DNA from: Hyphomicrobiales bacterium | GTDB lineage: Bacteria; Pseudomonadota; Alphaproteobacteria; Rhizobiales; Beijerinckiaceae | Direction: 5' to 3' | Assembly: GCA_027484655.1 (NCBI GenBank) | Contig: JAIXSM010000005.1 | Location: forward strand, 1 to 64,000 | DNA length: 64,000 bases | Made by a program: the position numbers and the translations under genes | Part shown: piece after piece, positions 58,126 through 64,000 of the stretch | How the letters are laid out: each line of letters starts with the position of its first letter | How positions within the stretch are numbered: the first letter of the stretch is position 1 | Notes under the pieces: model-generated | Seen by the model: only the letters and a program-made list of their open reading frames with translations | Told to the model about the DNA's origin: nothing | Databases searched by the model: none

Positions 58126-58559
58126 GCCTGCGCCGCAGCGACATCGTGCGCGCGGCCCGCGCGTGGATCGGCACGCCCTACGCCCATCAATGCTCGACGC
58201 TTGGCGCAGGCTGCGATTGCCTCGGCCTCGTGCGGGGCGTCTGGCGCGCGTGCGTCGGCCCCGAGCGGGAGGAGATTGGCCCGTACACGCCGGACTGGGC
58301 GGAGGCGAGCGGCGAGGAACGCCTGGCGCAAGCCGCTTTCCGGCATCTGGCGCCGGTCGCCGTCGATGCGTTCGGCCCCGGCGACGTGTTGCTGTTTCGC
58401 TGGCGCGACGGGGCGCCAGCCAAGCACTGCGCCATAGCATCTTCGCCCGCGTCGATGATCCACGCCCACGATGGCGCATGCGTCTGCGAGGTTGCGATCT
58501 CGCCGTTCTGGCGCCGGCGCATCGCCTATGCGTTCGCGTTTCCCAACATCGTTGATTGA
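58122..58559 (+). CDS. NlpC/P60 family tail peptidase (gp14-like)
   Basis: 145 aa; RAWIGTPYAHQCSTLGAGCDCLGLVRGVWRACVGPE, AKHCAIASSPASMIHAHDGACV. Confidence 0.93.
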   Translation: MSLRRSDIVRAARAWIGTPYAHQCSTLGAGCDCLGLVRGVWRACVGPEREEIGPYTPDWAEASGEERLAQAAFRHLAPVAVDAFGPGDVLLFRWRDGAPAKHCAIASSPASMIHAHDGACVCEVAISPFWRRRIAYAFAFPNIVD

Positions 58560-58583
58560 TCTCGTTTCACAGCAAGGTGCGTC

Positions 58584-61500
58584 ATGGCGACAGTCGTTCT
58601 TCAAACGGTGGGCGCGGCTGTCGGGCAATTTCTCGGTGGACCCATTGGCGCCATTATCGGCCAAACGGTTGGCGCGGTCGCTGGCTCCGCCATCGATCAG
58701 CGCCTGTTCGGACCCAAGGCGCCTGATGGGCCGCGGCTCAACACGATGCCTGCGCTCGCCTCCACAGAGGGCGCGCCCATTCCCGTTGTGTACGGACGTG
58801 CGCGCGTGGGCGGGCAGGTGATCTGGGCGACGCGGTTTGAAGAGACCACGTCGCGCGGCTCTGGAGGCGGCAAGGGCGTCGGCGGCAAGAAGCCAAAGAC
58901 GTTTAACTATTTTGCAAACTTCGCGGTTGGTTTGTGCGAGGGGCCCGTCGGCGGCGTCCGGCGCATCTGGGCCGATGGGCGCGAGCTGGACCAGACGCGG
59001 TTCACGCTTCGCATCTATGACGGAAGCGAGACGCAGCAGGCCGATCCGCTGATCGTCGCCAAGGAAGGCGCGGACAACGCGCCCGCATATCGCGGCCTAG
59101 CCTACGTGGTGTTCGAGCGGATGCCGCTGGCCGATTTCGGCAATCGCATTCCGCAACTTTCCTTCGAGGTGATCCGTCCGACAAGCCGGCTGGCCACGAT
59201 GATCCGCGGCGTCGATATCATCCCTGGCGCCGGCGAGTCCGTTTACGCGAAGGCGCCTGTCTTTGTGCGCGGATCGCTCGGCTCGAGCGTCGCGGAGAAC
59301 CGCAATACGTTCCTTGCGGCGACAGACTTCACAGCGTCCATGAACGCGCTGGAGCAGACATTGCCGAACGCAAAGAGCGCCGCGCTGGTGGTGAGCTGGT
59401 TCGGCGATGATCTGCGCGCGGGCGCCTGCACCATTGCGCCCCGCGTTGAGGGCGCCTCGCGGCAGCCGTCAAGCCGCTGGTCTGTCGCAGGTGTGGAGCG
59501 GGGTCGCGCGCGCGCGGTCAGCGCTCATGACGGCAAGCCCGCGTACGGCGGCACGCCGTCGGACGCCGATGTGATCGCCGCTATTGGCGACCTGCGCGCG
59601 CGCGGTTTGTCGGTCGTGTTCTATCCCTTCGTCATGATGGACGTGCCGGCGACAAACAGCTTGCCCGATCCGTGGAGCGGCGGCGCCTCGCAGCCCGCTT
59701 ATCCCTGGCGCGGGCGCATCACATGCGATCCGGCGCCCGGTCGCGCGGGCTCGCCCGATGGAGCGACGGGCGCCGCCGCGCAAGTTGGTGCGTTCTTCGG
59801 ATCAGCGACGCCCGGCGCGGGCGAGTGGTCCTATCGCAGGTTCATCCTGCATTACGCGCATTTGTGCGCGCGCGCAGGCGGCGTCGATGCGTTTCTCATC
59901 GGCTCCGAGCTGCCGGGCCTCACGCGCGTGCGCTCTGCGGCTGGCGTCTATCCGGCCGTAGACGCGCTGATCACGCTCGCAGCCGAGGTAAAGGCGATTG
60001 TGGGCGCAGCCTGCAAGGTGTCCTACGCGGCGGACTGGACCGAGTATGGCGCCCATGTGCCGGGAAATGGCGCGGAAGTGCGTTTTCCGCTCGACAAGCT
60101 CTGGGGCGCGCCGGCGGTCGATTTCGTCGGAATCGACTTTTATGCGCCGCTGAGTGACTGGCGCGATGGCGATAGGCATCTCGACGCTGCGGAGGCGACC
60201 TCTGTTTATGATCCCGCTTATCTGCGTCGGCGCGTCGCTGGCGGCGAGGCGTTCGACTGGTTCTACAGGGATGCGGCTGCGCGGGCGGCGCAAACGCGTT
60301 CGCCTATCGTCGATGGCTTGCGCGGCCAGCACTGGATGTTCCGCCAGAAGGATCTCGTGGGCTGGTGGTCCAACCCCCATGTGGAGCGCGTGGGCGGCGT
60401 CGAGGCGCCAGCGCGCACCGCTTGGGTTCCGTCCTCCAAGCCGATCTGGCTTGTCGAGATCGGGTGCCCGGCGGTTGATCGCGGCGCCAACGCGCCCAAC
60501 GTCTTTCCGGATCCAAAATCGTCGGAAAGCGCGCTGCCCCACTTCTCGCGCGGCCACCGCGACGACCTCATGCAGGCGCGCGCGCTGGAGGCGCTGATTT
60601 CGCGCTTCGATCCTGCTGCAGACGGTTTTGAGGATAGTTTCAATCCGGTGTCGCCGCTTTATGGCGGGCGGATGGTGGACCCTGCGCGCATTCACGTGTG
60701 GGCGTGGGACGCGCGGCCGTGGCCTGCCTTTCCGCAGCGCCCGGATGTGTGGAGCGATTGCGCCCAGTGGGCCACGGGCCACTGGATCAACGGCCGCGTG
60801 GAAGGCGCCAGTCTCGATGTCGTCATCAGCGAGATCTGCGCGCGGACGCCGGGGATTGACCCGCGCAGCGTGCGGCCGCACGTGGCCGCGTGGATCGACG
60901 GTTTCATCATCGACCGGCCGATGTCGGCCCGGCGCGCGCTGGAGCCGCTGGCGGACCTGTTCGCCTTCGACGGCGTTGTGTCCGGCGGGGCTATCCGTTT
61001 CGAGCCGCGCGGGCGCGCTCGGCCGCGCGTTCTGAGCGAGGACGATGTGGCGCCCGACGAGAGCGGCGTCCTGCACTCGCTCACCCGCGCGCAGGAAAGC
61101 GAACTGCCCCGGCGCCTTGCGCTGTCGTTTCATGACGGCGAGCGCGAGTACCGGCCCGCCAGCGTTCACTCCCGCAGGCTTGAAACGGGCTCTGCGCGCG
61201 AGCTTTCAACCGATGTTCCGATTGTGTTGACCCGGGCGCAAGCCCAGCACCGATGTGACGTCGCGTTGCAGGATGTGTGGTCGGCGCGCGAGCGGATGCG
61301 GATGCGGGTGCGCCCGGGCCTTCTGGATGTGGAGGTCGGAGACGTGATCGCATTGCCGGGCGCGCCGGAGCGGCTGTTTCGCGTGGGCCGAACCGTTGAG
61401 CGCGGGTTGATCGAGATTGACGCGCACGGATGCGAGCCGGCGATCTACGATCACGCGCCGCCCAGACTCGCGCCGGCGACGTTGCCGGCGGAGCGAACGG

Positions 61501-62426
61501 CCGGGCCCGCGCGCGTTGACGTGCTCGATCTGGCGTTGGTTCGTCCGGGGTTGTCCGCGTTGCAGTATGCGGCGATCTACGCCGATCCCTGGCCCGGCGC
61601 GTTCGCCGTGTGGCGGCGCGTGGGCGAGAGTTTTGAGTTCGAGCGGCTGATCGAAAGCCGCGCCGTGGTGGGCGAAACGCTTGACCCGCTCGGCCCCGGC
61701 GTGACCTCGCGCTATGACCGCGCCAACAGCCTGCGCGTACGCTTTTCCGGGGCGCTGTCCTCCCTGGATGAGGCGGCGGCTTTGTCGGGCGCGAACGCGC
61801 TGGCGATCTGTGGGCAGGATGGCGCCTGGGAGGCGTTCCTCTACGCGGACGCCGAACTTGTGGAGCGCGGCGTCTACAGGCTCAGCCGCCTTGTGCGTGG
61901 GCTGGGCCAGGATGAGCTTTCGCGAAGGACCGTGCCCGCCGGCGCGGCGGTGGTGCTGCTCAACGAAGCGGTCGTCCCGCTGGTCACGGATGTGGGCCTG
62001 ATCGGCTCAACATGCGTGTGGCGTTTCGCGCCGGCGTCCACCGATTTCGCGGATGATCTCGCCGTTGAAGTCACCGCGCCCGTTTCGGCGCTGGCCCTGC
62101 GCCCGCTGGCGCCGGTGCGTGCGCGCGCGCGTCGGGTTGCGGAGGGCGTGGCGATTACATTCATCCGGCGCGGGCGCATCGACGCCGACGGTTGGGGGCT
62201 CGCCGAGATTCCACTTGGCGAGGATGCCGAACGCTATCGCATCGATGTGCTTGGCGGCGGCGACGTGAAGCGCACGCTCATCGCCGAGGGCTCGCCGCGA
62301 GCCATCTACACGCACGAGCTCGCGGACTTCGGAGCGCAACAAGCGACGCTCTCCGTCCGCATTGCGCAGATCAGCCCCGTGGTCGGGGATGGTTTCTCCC
62401 GCACGTTCACGTTGCCCATCAACTGA
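58584..62426 (+). CDS. GTA host-specificity/baseplate megatron protein (gp15-like)
   Basis: 1280 aa; GFARVGGQVIWATRFEE-like, YFANFAVGLCEGPVGGVRRIWADGRELD, FVGIDFYAPLSDWRDG, KPIWLVEIGCPAVDRGANAPNVFPDPKSSESALPHFSRG. Confidence 0.96.
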   Translation: MATVVLQTVGAAVGQFLGGPIGAIIGQTVGAVAGSAIDQRLFGPKAPDGPRLNTMPALASTEGAPIPVVYGRARVGGQVIWATRFEETTSRGSGGGKGVGGKKPKTFNYFANFAVGLCEGPVGGVRRIWADGRELDQTRFTLRIYDGSETQQADPLIVAKEGADNAPAYRGLAYVVFERMPLADFGNRIPQLSFEVIRPTSRLATMIRGVDIIPGAGESVYAKAPVFVRGSLGSSVAENRNTFLAATDFTASMNALEQTLPNAKSAALVVSWFGDDLRAGACTIAPRVEGASRQPSSRWSVAGVERGRARAVSAHDGKPAYGGTPSDADVIAAIGDLRARGLSVVFYPFVMMDVPATNSLPDPWSGGASQPAYPWRGRITCDPAPGRAGSPDGATGAAAQVGAFFGSATPGAGEWSYRRFILHYAHLCARAGGVDAFLIGSELPGLTRVRSAAGVYPAVDALITLAAEVKAIVGAACKVSYAADWTEYGAHVPGNGAEVRFPLDKLWGAPAVDFVGIDFYAPLSDWRDGDRHLDAAEATSVYDPAYLRRRVAGGEAFDWFYRDAAARAAQTRSPIVDGLRGQHWMFRQKDLVGWWSNPHVERVGGVEAPARTAWVPSSKPIWLVEIGCPAVDRGANAPNVFPDPKSSESALPHFSRGHRDDLMQARALEALISRFDPAADGFEDSFNPVSPLYGGRMVDPARIHVWAWDARPWPAFPQRPDVWSDCAQWATGHWINGRVEGASLDVVISEICARTPGIDPRSVRPHVAAWIDGFIIDRPMSARRALEPLADLFAFDGVVSGGAIRFEPRGRARPRVLSEDDVAPDESGVLHSLTRAQESELPRRLALSFHDGEREYRPASVHSRRLETGSARELSTDVPIVLTRAQAQHRCDVALQDVWSARERMRMRVRPGLLDVEVGDVIALPGAPERLFRVGRTVERGLIEIDAHGCEPAIYDHAPPRLAPATLPAERTAGPARVDVLDLALVRPGLSALQYAAIYADPWPGAFAVWRRVGESFEFERLIESRAVVGETLDPLGPGVTSRYDRANSLRVRFSGALSSLDEAAALSGANALAICGQDGAWEAFLYADAELVERGVYRLSRLVRGLGQDELSRRTVPAGAAVVLLNEAVVPLVTDVGLIGSTCVWRFAPASTDFADDLAVEVTAPVSALALRPLAPVRARARRVAEGVAITFIRRGRIDADGWGLAEIPLGEDAERYRIDVLGGGDVKRTLIAEGSPRAIYTHELADFGAQQATLSVRIAQISPVVGDGFSRTFTLPIN

Positions 62427-62447
62427 ACGCAACCATCAGGTGACATC

Positions 62448-63923
62448 ATGAGCGATAGCCCAAACCTGGGCCTGCCTTTCATCGAGGCGGCGCAGGCGCA
62501 GAAGCACGTCACGCATAATGAGGCGCTCGCGATGCTGGACGCCTTCGTCCAGACCACGGTGCTGGCAATGAGTGCGACGGCGCCGCCTGCGCCGCCTGTT
62601 GAAGGCGCCCGTGTGGTGGTCGGCGCCGGCGCTGCGGGCGCGTTCGCCGGCCGCGAAGGGCGCCTTGCGATGTATGACGCGGGCGCCTGGCGCTTCTTTG
62701 CGCCGCGCGCGGGCTGGCTCGTGTGGTCTACCGCCGACCGCTGCGCGTTCGTTCACGACGGCGCTGCGTGGGTTCGCTTCGATGCGAGCATCAGCCGTTT
62801 GCAGCAGCTTTCGCTGCTGGGCGTGGGAACCACGGCGGACGCCACCAATCCGCTGGCGGTGAGCGCCGGCAACGCGCTGTTCACCGCGCGCTCTTCGGGC
62901 GAGGGCGGCGACGGCAGCCTGCGCTTCAAACTCAACAAGGAGGCTGCCGGGCGAACCGTCTCGCAACTGTATCAGACAAACTGGAGCGGTCGCGCCGAGA
63001 CGGGCCTTGTGGGCGACGACCGCTGGCGGGTGCGCGTTTCCGGCGACGGGCAGGCGTGGAGCGATCCGCTGATCGCCTCCACGAGCGGCGTGGAGATTGG
63101 CGGGCAGTTGACGGTCGCCGGCGGGGTGCGCGCGTCTGCGGCGCCCTGGGTCGATCTCTCGTGCGTCTGGAACAACGTCGCCGTCACGTTTGTGGCGGCG
63201 CGGCTTGCGCTCACGGACACAGCGTCCGCCGCCGCCTCGCGCTTTGTGGAATACTGGCGCAACGGCGCGGCGGTGTACGCCGTATCGAAAGCCGGCGCGC
63301 TGCTCAGCGCCAGCGGCGCCAACGCGGCGCCGGGACAGTCGTTCATCGCCGACCCGGATACGGGTTTCACGAACCCCGCCGCCGATACGATTGGCCTCGT
63401 GGTGGGCGGCGTCGAGCAGGCGCGTCTCACCGCGGGCGGCACGTTCGCCGTGGGCTCCGCGGGCGCGGACTTTGGCCGCGTCTGGAAAGCCGTTTTCTCG
63501 GGCAACGTCGCAACCGTCGTGCAGGCAGGCGTCGTGAACGGGAACACAGGCGCCACCGCCTCCGCCTTAATCTCCCTCATATCGGGCGCGCCCAACGTGT
63601 TCGTGAACATGGAGGTGAACAACGGCGCCGGTAATGGTTTCGGCCAGGAGACCTTCGGGGCAGGCGTCACCTCGCACCGCGTCGTCTTCGGCGGCTCTGA
63701 GCGCTTCCGGTTCGCCGCCTCCGGCGACCTGCAGATGGGCGGCGCGAACACGGTGCTCACCGCCGCGCGTCATCTCGTTCTGCGCGCCTACCCACGCACG
63801 GCGGCGCCGGCGGGCTCCATCGTGGGCGAGACGATCTTCATCACCAACCCGGCCTCCGGCTCGCCGCGGCCATTCCACTGGACGGGCGCCGCGTGGCTCG
63901 ACGGCGCGGGCGTCGCTTTCTGA
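62448..63923 (+). CDS. DUF2793 domain-containing tail fibre/spike-like protein
   Basis: 491 aa; SPNLGLPFIEAAQAQKHVTHNEALAMLDAFVQTTVLAM...VVVGAGAAGAFAGREGRLAMYDAGAWRFFAPRAGWLVW; C-terminal repetitive beta-rich region. Confidence 0.88.
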   Translation: MSDSPNLGLPFIEAAQAQKHVTHNEALAMLDAFVQTTVLAMSATAPPAPPVEGARVVVGAGAAGAFAGREGRLAMYDAGAWRFFAPRAGWLVWSTADRCAFVHDGAAWVRFDASISRLQQLSLLGVGTTADATNPLAVSAGNALFTARSSGEGGDGSLRFKLNKEAAGRTVSQLYQTNWSGRAETGLVGDDRWRVRVSGDGQAWSDPLIASTSGVEIGGQLTVAGGVRASAAPWVDLSCVWNNVAVTFVAARLALTDTASAAASRFVEYWRNGAAVYAVSKAGALLSASGANAAPGQSFIADPDTGFTNPAADTIGLVVGGVEQARLTAGGTFAVGSAGADFGRVWKAVFSGNVATVVQAGVVNGNTGATASALISLISGAPNVFVNMEVNNGAGNGFGQETFGAGVTSHRVVFGGSERFRFAASGDLQMGGANTVLTAARHLVLRAYPRTAAPAGSIVGETIFITNPASGSPRPFHWTGAAWLDGAGVAF

Positions 63924-63959
63924 TTTCCATCCCCAGCAGAGAGAAGGAGACACACAGCA

Positions 63960-64000
63960 TGAGCGCAAAGATGACCGTGGCGCCCCCGGCGCTGACTGAA
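63960..64000 (+). CDS. Start of a further gene, truncated by window end
   Basis: ATG MSAKMTVAPPALTE... after gaaggaga ribosome-binding-like sequence; only 13 codons visible. Confidence 0.35.

Noticed and set aside
59802-61169. 455-aa minus-strand ORF opposite the gp15-like gene
   Set aside because: Shadow frame; the + strand has a continuous 1280-aa megatron-like protein.
45590-63923. Intact temperate prophage
   Set aside because: Gene content and order match GTA structural clusters and no integration, replication, repressor or lysis genes are visible; sequence beyond the window could change this.
1-64000. CRISPR arrays, rRNA operons, tRNA genes
   Set aside because: No regularly spaced repeats with unique spacers and no recognisable rRNA or tRNA sequence were seen; a tRNA scan was not run.

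Overview
The window is high-GC alphaproteobacterial DNA with a Hyphomicrobiales/Rhizobiales-like gene repertoire. From 1 to about 43 kb it is ordinary chromosome: ETF-QO, family-4 UDG, DegP-like protease, cspA, glyS, SbmA-like ABC transporter, nadA, F0 ATP synthase operon, SsuABC-type transporter, panBC, murJ, sodB, S9 peptidase, mucR, and a SufE/DUF5330/histidine kinase/DUF1491/DUF2336 block, ending with a PBP1-like transglycosylase. At about 43.1-45.4 kb there is an AT-richer accessory island with two small-gene units, each preceded by a near-identical 63-bp promoter-bearing repeat. From about 45.6 kb to the end lies an RcGTA-like gene transfer agent cluster in canonical order (TerS, TerL, portal, prohead protease, capsid, connectors, major tail protein, short tape measure, gp12-gp15) plus a DUF2793 tail-fibre-like gene. 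Two insertions make this cluster unusual. Between portal and prohead protease there is a ~1.6 kb accessory locus: a 95-codon open frame in phase with, and directly after, the portal stop codon that looks like a toxin C-terminal fragment, then duplicated 79-aa small acidic proteins with other small ORFs. Between capsid and gp6 there is an antisense secreted trypsin-like protease. No rRNA, tRNA, CRISPR array, transposase or integrase was recognised. All family names come from reading the translations; no database search was run.
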